Shown in pieces: positions 38,115-47,578 of a DNA stretch of 64,000 nt. The DNA is taken from assembly GCA_026129465.1 (NCBI GenBank), contig JAHCIA010000001.1, positions 2,493,964 to 2,557,963 on the forward strand, written 5' to 3'. Each line of letters begins with the position of its first letter. Position 1 is the first letter of the stretch. This DNA comes from Flavobacteriales bacterium. GTDB taxonomy: Bacteria > Bacteroidota > Bacteroidia > Flavobacteriales_F > PHOS-HE28. Both the position numbers and the translations under genes were made by a program. The notes below the pieces were generated by a model that saw nothing but the letters and a program-made list of their open reading frames with translations, was not told the DNA's origin and searched no databases.

Positions 38115-39650
38115 ATGATAAGGGTATTGTCCGTGATGGTGATGCCGTGGTGTTCGTTGGTGACAGTCAACGGACAGCCGGGTGATGATGGACTCACACG
38201 ATTCTATCATCCCAATGGCACAGTGAGCAGTGAAGGGCGAATGGTGGACGGCAAGCCGGATGGTTGGTGGCGCAACTACCATGAAAATGGCCTGCTTCGT
38301 TCCCAAGGCAACCGCCGGGAGGGTCTGCTGGACAGTGTGTGGACCTTCTTCAACCCGGAGGGTGTATTGGAAAGTGAGATCAGCTATGCGGCGGGCAAAC
38401 GTGAAGGGGACACCAGGCGTTATGATGCGGAAGGGGTTCTGCTGAGCAGGGAGACCTATGTGGCCGACCAACGGGATGGCATGGCCTATTACTACCACGC
38501 CAATGCGCAGGTGCACAAGGAGATACCTTTTGTGGCGGGGCGTGAAGAGGGGAGGGGCCAGGAGTACGACCAGGATGGGCGCCTCATCGCCTTGTTGTAC
38601 TACGGCGCGGGCATGCTACGTCGCCGGGAGGACATCAACAGGACCGATCGCATGGGCATGCGCCAGGGACCTTGGAAGGAACTGCACCCCAATGGCAAGG
38701 TGAAGTGGGAAGTGAGTTACGTGGACGACAAGCGCCAGGGGGTCTACAAGGAGTTCGACGCGCAAGGCAACCTGAAGGAGATGCTCAAGTTCGATCAAGG
38801 ACAGCTGGACACGGCGGGCCAGGAGCAACTCACGGTGGAGATCAAGCGCACCTTCCATGCGGGCGGCAAGGTGGCCAGCATCGGCAGCTACTCACGCAGT
38901 GGAAAGCGGGAAGGATTGTTCAAGGAGTTCGCCCCTGATGGAGCCCTGGTCGGGGCCAAGATCTACGCGGGGGACCAACTCGTGAGCCAGGGCATGGTGA
39001 ATGATCTGGGAGCCATGGAAGGGCCATGGGTGGAGTATTTCCCCACAGGGGAGAAGCGTGCGGAAGGCAGCTATACGGCCGGCAGGCGCGAGGGCGACTG
39101 GACCTTCTACCACCGCAGCGGCAAAGTGGAGCAGAAGGGCAAGTACGTGAACAGCCTGCCCCATGGTCTTTGGCAGTGGTACTATGAGAACGGCCGTATG
39201 CACCGCGAGGAGACCTACCGCCGCGGCAAGGAGGATGGCGCATCCGTAGAGTACGATGAGCAGGGTGCGGTGATCACCAAGGGGGAATACATCGATGGGC
39301 GACGCGAAGGCGTATGGACCTATGAACTGGGCGACCACCGCGAGGAAGGGGCCTTCAAGGATGGGCTCCGCGATGGTGTGTGGAACTACACCTACCCCGA
39401 TGGCAAGCGCAATTTCACGGGAACTTTTGTCAACGGCGAGCGCCATGGCAAGCACCGCTGGTGGTGGCCCGACGGACAGATCAAGCAGGAGGGACGATAT
39501 GTGATGGGGGTGGAACAAGGGGACCACATCCACTACAACGAATTGGGCCAGCCGTTCCTCACCATCCGCTACCGGGACGGTGTGGCCACCAGGCTGGATG
39601 GCGAGCGCGTGCCACCACAGGTGCGCGGATCATCCGATGACAGTCCCTGA
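38115..39650 (+). CDS. MORN/YwqK-type repeat protein
   Basis: This 511-residue protein has a signal-like N-terminus (MIRVLSVMVMPWCSLVTVNG) and about 18 MORN/YwqK-like repeats of 22-25 residues with pattern YxxxGKxxxxGxYxxGxRxGxWxxY, for example GSYTAGRREGDWTFYHRSGK. Databases often name such proteins 'YwqK family antitoxin', but no toxin gene is adjacent. In-frame ATGs at 38049, 38058 and 38067 lie after the promoter box and are alternatives; 38115 gives the cleanest signal. The end overlaps the start of the PAS kinase gene by 14 bases, so the two are coupled. Likely periplasmic or surface located. Confidence 0.78.
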   Translation: MIRVLSVMVMPWCSLVTVNGQPGDDGLTRFYHPNGTVSSEGRMVDGKPDGWWRNYHENGLLRSQGNRREGLLDSVWTFFNPEGVLESEISYAAGKREGDTRRYDAEGVLLSRETYVADQRDGMAYYYHANAQVHKEIPFVAGREEGRGQEYDQDGRLIALLYYGAGMLRRREDINRTDRMGMRQGPWKELHPNGKVKWEVSYVDDKRQGVYKEFDAQGNLKEMLKFDQGQLDTAGQEQLTVEIKRTFHAGGKVASIGSYSRSGKREGLFKEFAPDGALVGAKIYAGDQLVSQGMVNDLGAMEGPWVEYFPTGEKRAEGSYTAGRREGDWTFYHRSGKVEQKGKYVNSLPHGLWQWYYENGRMHREETYRRGKEDGASVEYDEQGAVITKGEYIDGRREGVWTYELGDHREEGAFKDGLRDGVWNYTYPDGKRNFTGTFVNGERHGKHRWWWPDGQIKQEGRYVMGVEQGDHIHYNELGQPFLTIRYRDGVATRLDGERVPPQVRGSSDDSP

Positions 39651-42600
39651 GCGGGGCTTTACAGACGTGCTGGATATGACGACCCAGGGCAGCGGAACGG
39701 TGGTGGTGGACATGGGCGGGCAGGAGCTCGCCGAGGCCTATCTGCGATTGAAGCACCAGTACGAGGAACTGGTGCTGCGCAGTGTGGCGGGCATCTACCG
39801 CAGCACCCTGGATGGCCGGATCCTGGAATGCAATGACGCCATTGCGCGCATGCTGGGCTACAGCGATCGCGACGAGTTCATGCGGCAGCCGGCCGACGCC
39901 TTCTACACCGACCCGGCCGACCGCGAAGCACTCATCAACGCATTGCGTGAACATGGCCGCCTGGTGAATCATCCCTTGCGCCTGAAGGACCGCAATGGCA
40001 GGCAGGTGGAGGCGCTGCTCAACGTGTATCTGGTGGAATGGAAGGACCGGCCGGCCACCATGCAGGGCACACTCATCGATGTGACCGCCTGGCGGCAAAG
40101 CGAGATGGAACAGCGCATGCTGCTGGCCAGTTACCGCGGCCTGGTGGAACACGTCCGCGATGGGCTGCTGGTGATCGCTGGTGGGCGGATCGTCTATGCG
40201 AACCCGGCCGCCGAAGCACTCGTCGGCCGACCGCTGACAGGCGAGGCGGTGATGGATGTTTTCCACATGGACGCTCGGAACCAGTTGGAACACCTGATGC
40301 ATGATGCCACACAGGCAGGACCCATCACCACGCGCCTTGCCAGTGGAAGGGAAGTGGTACTCTTCGCCTCCGCCGTGCAGGATGAGGGTGGGTCCGCCAT
40401 CCGCGTCACCCTGCAGGACCACAGCGAGCAACAGGTGTTGATGAAGGAACGCATGCGGGTGCAGCTCGCCGAGGAGGTGAACCAGGTCCTTCGGCAGGAG
40501 ATCTCCGAACACCGCCGCACACAGGAAGCGCTGCGCCGATCTCGCCGGTTCGCGCGCAACCTGATCGACAGCTCGCTGGACATGATCATGGCCGCCGACC
40601 CCGAAGGCCGCATCACCGAATACAACCCGGCCGCCAGTCTGCGTTTCGGCTACGAGGCCGAGGAGGTCATGGGCCGCGATACCCGCATGCTCTACGCCGA
40701 CCTTCAAGAGTATGAGGCCGTGCAACGCGAATTGGATGAGCATGGCGCCTTCACCGGCGAGATCCGCAACCTCTCCAAGGATGGCCAGGTCTTCACCACA
40801 TTCCTGGCCTCTTCCAGACTGCATGATGAGGATGGACGCATCATCGGCGTCATGGGCGTGTCGCGTGACATCACGCGGCAGAAACAAGACCAGGAAGCCC
40901 TGCGCGCCAGTGAAGAGCGATACCGCGACCTGTTCGAGAACGCCACAGACCTCATCCTGAGCGTGGACGCCGATGGCCGGCTGCTTTACGTGAACCAGGC
41001 CTGGCACAAGGCCATGGGATGCGCAGGCGGAGACCCCCGAGGCAGGCACATCAGCGAAATGCTCCACCCGGACCATGCCGCGGACCATGCTCCGCTCTTC
41101 ACCGGCGAGGGTATCACAGGTGGTGATGCCCAGGTGAGCGCGGTTTTCAAGGGTGCCGAAGGCAGGAAGGTGATCGCCGAGGGGTCGATCACCGTACGCC
41201 GGGAGAATGGCCGGGTGGTGGCCACGCGTGCCATTCTGCGCGACATCACCCACGTGCTCGCCGCCAAAGAGGAATTGCAACGCAACGAAGCGAAACTCCG
41301 CGCCCTGTTCGAGAGCAGTGAGCACATGTTCTGGACCGTGGACCCCGGGATCCGCATCACCAGCTACAACCACGGCTACGCGGGCATGATAGAACGGCTT
41401 CACGGGGTGCGGCCGCAGGCGAACGCAGGACCGGTCCAACCGCGCGAGGGTTTCTCCAAGCCGAACTACCGGGCCTTCTGGGACGCCAAGTACGCCAAGG
41501 CCTTCAGCGGCCAGCCCGTGCGCTTCGAGACCGATGTGGTGGACATGGCAGGCCAACGTGTCTGCAACGAGATCTTCCTCAGCCCGGTCTTTGGCACTGA
41601 CGGCCGCGTGAAGGAGGTCTTTGGCATTGGACACGAGATCACCGAACAAAAGGAGGCCGAGGAACTCATCCGCGAACAAGCCGCCCGCCTGCGTGCCATT
41701 TTCGAGAGCTCGGCCAACATGATGATCTGGACCCTCGACGAGGGTATGCGCATCACCTCCTGCAACCGTTGGTTCCTGGGTTCGGCCAAAGAGGCCTACG
41801 ACATCGATTTCTCCATCGGCGACCATTTCGTGGAGCGCCTCGCCCCGCGGGCATCCGGCGATCCGGGGCCTTTCATGCAACGCTTCAAAGCGGCGCTCAA
41901 GGGCAAGCCCCAGCAGTTCGAGGTGGAGTTGCTGGATACCAAAGGGGAGCCGCGCTGGGTGGAATGCTTCATCAGCCCCATCGTGGTGGATGGACATGTG
42001 CGTGAACTCTCCTGCCTGGCCTATGGGATCACCGACCGTAAGCGCGAACAAATGGAACTGGAGCGCAGCCTGCATGAGAAGGAGGTGCTGCTGAAGGAGG
42101 TCCACCACCGGGTGAAGAACAACCTGCAGATCGTCAGCAGCATCTTCAACCTGCAGACCGGCCACGTGGGCGACGACCCCCGCATCCGCGACCTGCTGCG
42201 CGAGAGCCGCGACCGCATCCGCAGCATGGCCTTCATCCACGAGAGTCTTTACCAGAACAAGGATTTCAGCTCCATCGACCTGGCGGGCTACATCGAAGGC
42301 CTGAGCCGGAACCTGATGCACAGCTATAGCCTGGATGGCCGTGTGGCCCTGGAGACCGCCCTGCGGCCCGTGGAACTGGTGCTGGACCAGGCCATTCCCT
42401 GCGGATTGATCCTCAACGAGATCATCAGCAATGCGCTGAAACACGCCTTTCCCGGTGGTCGTGCCGGCAAGGTCCGCATCGAACTCGACCGGGAGGGTGA
42501 GTTGGTGATGGTGCGCATCGCCGATGATGGACAGGGCCTGCCCCAGGGCTTCGACCCCAGGCGAGATGGCAACCTCGGCCTGGAGTTGGTCCATACCCTG

Positions 42601-42684
42601 GTGGAACAGCTGGAGGGCGACATCCGTATGAGCGGCGGCCCGGGGGTGGCCTATTTGCTTACTTTTGAACGTATCAAGCACTGA
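39637..42684 (+). CDS. Multi-PAS sensor histidine kinase (HisKA_2 type)
   Basis: A 1015-residue kinase without TM segments or signal, so probably cytoplasmic. I read six PAS domains, starting near residues 45, 165, 305, 425, 555 and 685, each with an LIDSS/LFENA-type N-cap and DGRIxxxN core. The kinase part has LKEVHHRVKNNLQ (H823/H824), the HisKA_2 phosphorylation motif, then a HATPase domain with LILNEIISNALKHAF and DDGQGLP. Start ATG 39637 overlaps the MORN gene; ATG 39676 is an alternative. A LytTR regulator follows immediately. PAS inputs could be redox, gas or small ligands; no heme or flavin residues were identified. Confidence 0.9.
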   Translation: MTVPERGFTDVLDMTTQGSGTVVVDMGGQELAEAYLRLKHQYEELVLRSVAGIYRSTLDGRILECNDAIARMLGYSDRDEFMRQPADAFYTDPADREALINALREHGRLVNHPLRLKDRNGRQVEALLNVYLVEWKDRPATMQGTLIDVTAWRQSEMEQRMLLASYRGLVEHVRDGLLVIAGGRIVYANPAAEALVGRPLTGEAVMDVFHMDARNQLEHLMHDATQAGPITTRLASGREVVLFASAVQDEGGSAIRVTLQDHSEQQVLMKERMRVQLAEEVNQVLRQEISEHRRTQEALRRSRRFARNLIDSSLDMIMAADPEGRITEYNPAASLRFGYEAEEVMGRDTRMLYADLQEYEAVQRELDEHGAFTGEIRNLSKDGQVFTTFLASSRLHDEDGRIIGVMGVSRDITRQKQDQEALRASEERYRDLFENATDLILSVDADGRLLYVNQAWHKAMGCAGGDPRGRHISEMLHPDHAADHAPLFTGEGITGGDAQVSAVFKGAEGRKVIAEGSITVRRENGRVVATRAILRDITHVLAAKEELQRNEAKLRALFESSEHMFWTVDPGIRITSYNHGYAGMIERLHGVRPQANAGPVQPREGFSKPNYRAFWDAKYAKAFSGQPVRFETDVVDMAGQRVCNEIFLSPVFGTDGRVKEVFGIGHEITEQKEAEELIREQAARLRAIFESSANMMIWTLDEGMRITSCNRWFLGSAKEAYDIDFSIGDHFVERLAPRASGDPGPFMQRFKAALKGKPQQFEVELLDTKGEPRWVECFISPIVVDGHVRELSCLAYGITDRKREQMELERSLHEKEVLLKEVHHRVKNNLQIVSSIFNLQTGHVGDDPRIRDLLRESRDRIRSMAFIHESLYQNKDFSSIDLAGYIEGLSRNLMHSYSLDGRVALETALRPVELVLDQAIPCGLILNEIISNALKHAFPGGRAGKVRIELDREGELVMVRIADDGQGLPQGFDPRRDGNLGLELVHTLVEQLEGDIRMSGGPGVAYLLTFERIKH

Positions 42685-42685
42685 C

Positions 42686-43441
42686 ATGGCAGCGACCAAC
42701 GTGCTCGTGGTGGAAGACGAGAGCATCGTCAGCAAGGACATCCAGCACAGCCTCAAGAAGCTCGGTTACAACGTGGTGGGCGCGGCGAGCACTGGCGAAC
42801 AGGCCGTGGGTCTCGCCTTGGAGCACCGGCCCGACATCATCCTCATGGACATCATGCTCAAGGGGGAGATGAACGGCATTGAAGCGGCCGACACCATCCG
42901 CAAGGAGACCAACATCCCGGTGATCTTCCTCACGGCCTACGCCGATGAGAGCACCCTGTCAAAAGCCAAGGTCACCCAGCCCTACGGCTACATCATCAAG
43001 CCCTTCAAGGAGATCGACATCCACACGTCGATCGAGATGGCCCTTTACAAGCACAAGAAGGAGACCGAGGTGCTGAAGGAACGCGACCTGCTCTATTCCC
43101 TGGTGGAGAACAAGGACAGCGGGCGCGACATCATGTTCGTGAAGAGCAACAGCCGTTTGGTGAAGCTCAAGACGAGCGACATCTACTTCATCGAGGCGCT
43201 GAAGGACTACGTAGTGATCAATACGCTGAACACGCGCTACACCATCCACAGCACCATGAAGGACATCGAGGCAAAGCTGCCCGAGAACGACTTCATCCGC
43301 GTGCACCGCAGCTACATCGTGCGGCTGGACAAGATCACCGCCATCGAGCAGGCCAACCTGATCCTGGAGAACGACAAGAAGGTGATCCCGGTGGGTGGCA
43401 GCTACAAGGATGAACTGGCCCGCCGGCTGAACCTGGTGTGA
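42686..43441 (+). CDS. LytTR-family response regulator (partner of PAS kinase)
   Basis: A 251-residue protein with a receiver domain (E10, D11, phosphoacceptor D55 in ILMDIMLKG, Lys in YIIKPF), a linker, and a LytTR DNA-binding domain at about 150-250 (IMFVKSNSRLVKL, FIRVHRSYIVRLD). It starts one base after the kinase gene ends, so both should be made together and form one two-component system. HisKA_2 kinases with LytTR partners are known in Bacteroidota. Confidence 0.92.
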   Translation: MAATNVLVVEDESIVSKDIQHSLKKLGYNVVGAASTGEQAVGLALEHRPDIILMDIMLKGEMNGIEAADTIRKETNIPVIFLTAYADESTLSKAKVTQPYGYIIKPFKEIDIHTSIEMALYKHKKETEVLKERDLLYSLVENKDSGRDIMFVKSNSRLVKLKTSDIYFIEALKDYVVINTLNTRYTIHSTMKDIEAKLPENDFIRVHRSYIVRLDKITAIEQANLILENDKKVIPVGGSYKDELARRLNLV

Positions 43442-43459
43442 CCACTACGGCCTGCCCGA

Positions 43460-45706
43460 TCAGCGCCTTCCCCCCTTCCTGTTGGCAGCCTTCTTCTGTT
43501 GCCTGAAGCCCTTTTTCGCAGGCGCCGACCGCGCGCCTTGGGGTGAACGGCGCTCGAATTTTCCGCTGGTGGTGCGCATCGTTTCCCCGGCCAATCCGAA
43601 GGCCACGGTGCGGCGGTCCATGTCCACGGCCTTCACCACCACACGCAAATCATCGCCGAGCCGGAATTTGCGCCCCGTGCGGTGGCCCGCCACCACGTAA
43701 CGCTCCTGGTCGAAGGCGAACACATCGCCCGGCAGCTCGCGCAGGCCGATCATGCCCTCGCACTTGTTGTCCACCAGTTCCACATAGATGCCCCAATTGG
43801 TGAGCCCGCTGATGGTGCCGTCGAATTCCTCTCCGATGCGGTCGCGCAGATATTCGGCCTGCTTGTATTTGATGCTCGCGCGCTCGGCATCGGCGGCCTG
43901 CTTTTCCATGCGCGAACTGTGCTTGCAACTGAGCTCCAAGGACTCTCGGTCAAGCGCCAGGCCATTGGCCAGATAGTGCGCCAGCGCACGGTGCACCAAG
44001 AGGTCCGGGTAGCGGCGGATGGGGCTGGTGAAGTGCGTGTAGTGTTCAAAGGCCAGCCCATAGTGGCCGATGTTCTCCGTGGTGTAGATGGCCTTGGACA
44101 TGCTGCGGATGGCCACTTGTTTGATGAGGTTCTCTTCCTCGGTGCCCCGCACATCGCGCAGCAATTGGTTGATGGCTTGTGGAAGATCCTCGGCATGTGT
44201 CGTATCCAGCTCATGGCCAAAACTCTTCGCCAGAGCGCGCAACTGGGCCACCTTTTCCGGGTCGGGCAGGTCGTGCACACGGTAGACGAAAGGCTTGGGC
44301 TTGCCATTTCGCGGTCGGCCCACGTATGCCGCCACGCGCTTGTTGGCCAGGAGCATGAACTCCTCGATCAGCCAATTGGCGGGTCCCATCACCTTCTCAT
44401 ACACGCCCAGCGGCCGGCCTTTCTCATCCAGCCTGAACTTCACTTCGTTGCCGCCGATCTCCAATGCTCCGTTGTCGATCCGCTCTTTGCGCATGATCTC
44501 CGACAGCCGATGCAGGGTGAGCACCTCCTCCTTGAAGGGGCCATTCGCGCCATCGATGATGGCCTGTGCCTCGGCATACGCGAAGCGATGGTGCGAGCGC
44601 ATCACGGTGCGGCCGAACCACTCACCGCGCAGGCTTGCCCGATCATCGAGTTCGAAAATGGCGCTGAAGCTCAGCTTGTCCGTGTGTGGGTTCAGGGAGC
44701 ACAGGTCGTTGCTGAGCTTCTCGGGCAGCATGGGCACCACGCGGTCCACCAGGTATACGCTGGTGGCGCGGCTGGCGGCCTCCATGTCGATCACGCTGCC
44801 GGGCTTCACATAGTGGCTTACGTCCGCGATGTGGATGCCGATCTCCCAGTTGCCGTTGTCCAATTTGCGCACGCTCAGCGCATCGTCCAGGTCCTTCGCA
44901 TCGTCCGGGTCGATGGTGAGGGTGGGGATGGCGCGCACATCGCGGCGCCTGGCGGTCTCGGCCGGTATGACGCCATCGGGGATCTCCTCGCTCGCCTTCA
45001 GTACGCTTTCCGGGAACTCCAGCGGAAGCCCGAATTCGGCCAGGATGGCGTGCATTTCCACCTGGTGCTCCCCGGCCCTGCCCAGTACTCGGGTCACCCT
45101 GCCCCGGGGCAGGTCCCGAGCGTCCTTCCATTCGCCCAGTTCGATGATGGCCTTGTCGCCCTCCTTCGCCCCGTTCACATCGGCTGGTCCAATGAAGAAG
45201 GGTTGTTGCACCCGCTGGTCGTCGGCCACCAGGATGGTACGCCCATCGTGCCGGTGGATGGTGCCAACGAACTCGGTACGCCGCCGCTTGAGCACCTCCA
45301 GCACCTTGCCTTCCGGCCGGGAGCCACGCCCACCGCGCGCCTTGATCAGCACGGTATCACCATGCAGCGCCGTGCCGATGTCGCGTTGCGGGATGTACAC
45401 ATCGTCCGCGCCCGCCTCCAGCGATCGCACGTACCCGGCCCCGCTGGCGATGATGTCGATGGTCCCCTCCGAAGTGTCCTTGCCGCCGGTCGCCGTGTAG
45501 CGGCCCTTCTTGCCGCTGTGGATGCGGCCTTCATCCAGCAGCAGGTCGATCGCGTCGAAAAGCTCGTAACGATGCCCCTTGTCCTTCAAGCCCAGCTTCA
45601 GGGCCAGTTGTTGGCTGGTGATCCCGGCGCTGCCGGCCCGTCTGATCGCCGCCAGGACATCGTCCTTGATGCGGCCTGGGCGGTGCTGGGGTCGTTCTCG
45701 GGGCAT
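43460..45706 (-). CDS. rnr: Ribonuclease R
   Basis: This 748-residue 3'-to-5' exoribonuclease degrades structured RNA. Domains in order are an N-terminal winged helix (about 10-70), cold-shock domains, the RNB catalytic domain with DPDDAKDLDDA (D266, D272, D274, D275 as metal ligands), and an S1 domain (GTISGLTNWGIYVEL). The C-terminal tail after S1 is basic (KKGFRQQKKAANRKGGRR), which may aid RNA binding. ATG 45706 (MPRERPQ) was chosen over the upstream extension to 45739. The gene runs opposite to prs. Confidence 0.95.
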   Translation of the reverse strand: MPRERPQHRPGRIKDDVLAAIRRAGSAGITSQQLALKLGLKDKGHRYELFDAIDLLLDEGRIHSGKKGRYTATGGKDTSEGTIDIIASGAGYVRSLEAGADDVYIPQRDIGTALHGDTVLIKARGGRGSRPEGKVLEVLKRRRTEFVGTIHRHDGRTILVADDQRVQQPFFIGPADVNGAKEGDKAIIELGEWKDARDLPRGRVTRVLGRAGEHQVEMHAILAEFGLPLEFPESVLKASEEIPDGVIPAETARRRDVRAIPTLTIDPDDAKDLDDALSVRKLDNGNWEIGIHIADVSHYVKPGSVIDMEAASRATSVYLVDRVVPMLPEKLSNDLCSLNPHTDKLSFSAIFELDDRASLRGEWFGRTVMRSHHRFAYAEAQAIIDGANGPFKEEVLTLHRLSEIMRKERIDNGALEIGGNEVKFRLDEKGRPLGVYEKVMGPANWLIEEFMLLANKRVAAYVGRPRNGKPKPFVYRVHDLPDPEKVAQLRALAKSFGHELDTTHAEDLPQAINQLLRDVRGTEEENLIKQVAIRSMSKAIYTTENIGHYGLAFEHYTHFTSPIRRYPDLLVHRALAHYLANGLALDRESLELSCKHSSRMEKQAADAERASIKYKQAEYLRDRIGEEFDGTISGLTNWGIYVELVDNKCEGMIGLRELPGDVFAFDQERYVVAGHRTGRKFRLGDDLRVVVKAVDMDRRTVAFGLAGETMRTTSGKFERRSPQGARSAPAKKGFRQQKKAANRKGGRR

Positions 45707-45847
45707 GGGTGGAAGGGTGGGGGGCTGACGGGGGCGCAATTTAGCCGGGCGGACGCGGCAGGACCTTTGCGGCGCAGGGCCCTCCTACACGATCCGGCGT
45801 CCGTTCCCGCCCCCCATCCACGATCGTGGAAAACCCGGCCGGATCGC

Positions 45848-45855
45848 TACATTTG
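45848..45855 (+). promoter_or_regulatory. -7 promoter element upstream of prs
   Basis: TACATTTG is a perfect TAnnTTTG match 48 bases before the prs ATG (45904). It lies inside the longer open frame starting at 45826, which therefore should not be used as the start. Confidence 0.6.
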
Positions 45856-45903
45856 CAGCCCTTTTCCGATGCCCCCGACCCCGGAAAGCGCCTTGCCGAT
45901 ACC

Positions 45904-46854
45904 ATGCAACAGGAAAGCTCCAAGATCTTCAGCGGTACCGCCACGCGCTACCTGGCCGAGAAGATCGCCGCGGCCAGCGGCGAGCGCTTGGGGGAGGTCA
46001 CCGTGGCGCGCTTCAGCGATGGGGAGTTCCAGCCCAGCTATGAGGAGACCGTGCGGGGAGAATTGGTGTTCATCATCCAAAGCACCTTCCCGCCCGCCGA
46101 CAACCTGTTCGAGCTTTTGATGTTGGTGGACGCGGCCAAACGCGCCAGTGCCAAGCGCATCGTGGCGGTGATCCCTTACTTCGGCTTCGCCAGGCAGGAC
46201 CGCAAGGACAAGCCGCGGGTGAGCATCGGCGCCAAGCTTGTGGCCAATATGCTCACGGCGGCCGGGGTGGATCGGATCATGACCATGGACCTGCACGCCG
46301 ACCAGATCCAGGGCTTCTTCGAGGTGCCGGTGGACCACCTCTTCGCCAGCACCATCTTCCTGCCCTACATCAAGGAATTGGGCCTGAAGGAACTGGTGAT
46401 GGCCGCACCCGACACCGGAGGCACCAAGCGCGCCAACGCCTACGCCAAGCACCTGGGCGTGGACATGGCCATCTGCTACAAGCAGCGCAAGGTGGCCAAC
46501 CAGGTGGACAGCATGACCGTGATCGGCGACGTGAAGGACAAGAACGTGGTGCTGGTGGACGACATGATCGATACCGCCGGCACCCTCACCAAGGCCGCTG
46601 ACATGATGATGGATCTGGGCGCCACCAGCGTGCGCGCCGTATGCACCCATGCGGTCCTGAGCGGAGAAGCCTATGAGCGGATCGAACGAAGCGCCCTGGC
46701 CGAACTGATCGTCACGGACACCATTCCATTGCGCCCTGCCAAGGATGCGCCCACCACCAAGATCAAGCAGCTTTCCGTGGACCACCTCTTCGCCGATGTG
46801 ATCCGGCGGGTGCGCAGCCACGAGAGCATCAGCAGCCATTTCATCATCGCATAA
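45904..46854 (+). CDS. prs: Ribose-phosphate pyrophosphokinase
   Basis: This 316-residue PRPP synthetase turns ribose-5-phosphate and ATP into PRPP for nucleotide, His and Trp synthesis. Motifs are ARFSDGEFQP, YFGFARQDRKDKPR, MDLHADQIQGFF and the PRPP-binding VVLVDDMIDTAGT. Length is normal from the ATG at 45904. rplY follows after 18 bases and the two are probably co-transcribed, a common prs-rplY arrangement. Confidence 0.96.
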   Translation: MQQESSKIFSGTATRYLAEKIAAASGERLGEVTVARFSDGEFQPSYEETVRGELVFIIQSTFPPADNLFELLMLVDAAKRASAKRIVAVIPYFGFARQDRKDKPRVSIGAKLVANMLTAAGVDRIMTMDLHADQIQGFFEVPVDHLFASTIFLPYIKELGLKELVMAAPDTGGTKRANAYAKHLGVDMAICYKQRKVANQVDSMTVIGDVKDKNVVLVDDMIDTAGTLTKAADMMMDLGATSVRAVCTHAVLSGEAYERIERSALAELIVTDTIPLRPAKDAPTTKIKQLSVDHLFADVIRRVRSHESISSHFIIA

Positions 46855-46872
46855 CTCCGATACCCCACGGCC

Positions 46873-47502
46873 ATGAACAAAGTAGCCCTCAGCGGCGAGG
46901 TCCGCAACGAAACCGGCACCAAGGGTGCCGCACAACTGCGTCGCGCCAAGCGCGTGCCCTGCGTGCTCTATGGCGGCGGCACCACCCACCACTTCAGTGT
47001 GGAGGAAGCCGCCCTGAACAAGATCGTGTTCACCGCCGAGGTGAACAGTGTGGAACTGGACCTGGGTGGCACCAAGACCCTGGCCCTGGTGAAGGACAAA
47101 CAGTTCCACCCGGTGACCGACCAAGTGATCCACGTGGATTTCGTGGAGTTGAATGAGAACGCCCCCGCCCGTGCCACGCTGGCCGTGAATCTGCATGGGC
47201 AGCCCGTGGGTGTGCGCAAGGGAGGCAAGTTGAAGCAGAGCATGCGCAAACTGCGTGTGAAGGGCCTTCCCGTGCACATCCCGCAGCATTTGGATGTGGA
47301 CGTATCCGGCTTGGATGTGAACCAGCAGATACGGGTGGCCGATCTGAAGTTCGATGGATTGACCCTGATGGAGCGTCCGGAGGATGTGGTGGTGGCCGTG
47401 CGCCTGGTGAAGAAAGTGGAAGCCGCCCCCGTGGCCACCGCTGCGCCAACCGCAGCTGCCGCCCCCGCCAAGGCCGAGGCCAAGCCCGCTGCCAAGAAGT
47501 GA
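46873..47502 (+). CDS. rplY: 50S ribosomal protein L25/general stress protein Ctc
   Basis: This 209-residue long-form L25 (TL5/Ctc) binds 5S rRNA. The N-terminal RNA-binding domain (about 1-90) has ALSGEVRNETGTKGAAQLRR and a basic face; the C-terminal beta domain has HIPQHLDVDVSGLDV, and the last 30 residues are an Ala/Lys-rich tail. It lies between prs and pth, the standard order in many bacteria. A strong hairpin follows. Confidence 0.95.
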   Translation: MNKVALSGEVRNETGTKGAAQLRRAKRVPCVLYGGGTTHHFSVEEAALNKIVFTAEVNSVELDLGGTKTLALVKDKQFHPVTDQVIHVDFVELNENAPARATLAVNLHGQPVGVRKGGKLKQSMRKLRVKGLPVHIPQHLDVDVSGLDVNQQIRVADLKFDGLTLMERPEDVVVAVRLVKKVEAAPVATAAPTAAAAPAKAEAKPAAKK

Positions 47503-47536
47503 TCGCGGCGGTCGCCGCCCATTTCCATGCACCTAC

Positions 47537-47570
47537 GCGGACCCGGCGATCGCCGGGTCCGCTTCTTTTG
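47537..47570 (+). terminator. Rho-independent terminator after rplY
   Basis: A perfect 26-base palindrome (47537-47562, beginning GCGGACCCGGCG) followed by TTCTTTTG. It would end the prs-rplY transcript. pth starts only nine bases after the T-rich tract, so pth must be read through or use a promoter within the hairpin region. Confidence 0.8.
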
Positions 47571-47578
47571 TACCGGAC

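Noticed and set aside
38115..39650. Toxin-antitoxin system from the 'YwqK antitoxin' family name
   Set aside because: No toxin gene adjacent; the protein is a MORN-type repeat protein with a signal-like N-terminus, and the neighbour is a histidine kinase.
39559..42756. Minus-strand open frame (1065 codons) opposite the PAS kinase
   Set aside because: The plus strand encodes clear PAS, HisKA_2 and ATPase motifs; the antisense frame has none.
43682..46120. Plus-strand open frame (812 codons) opposite RNase R
   Set aside because: It runs into the prs region in another frame and has no family motif; RNase R on the minus strand is certain.
47128..47139. ATCCACGTGGAT palindrome as a third parS site
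   Set aside because: It shares the CCACGTGG core but not the GTT/AAC arms, and the sequence is explained by rplY codons.
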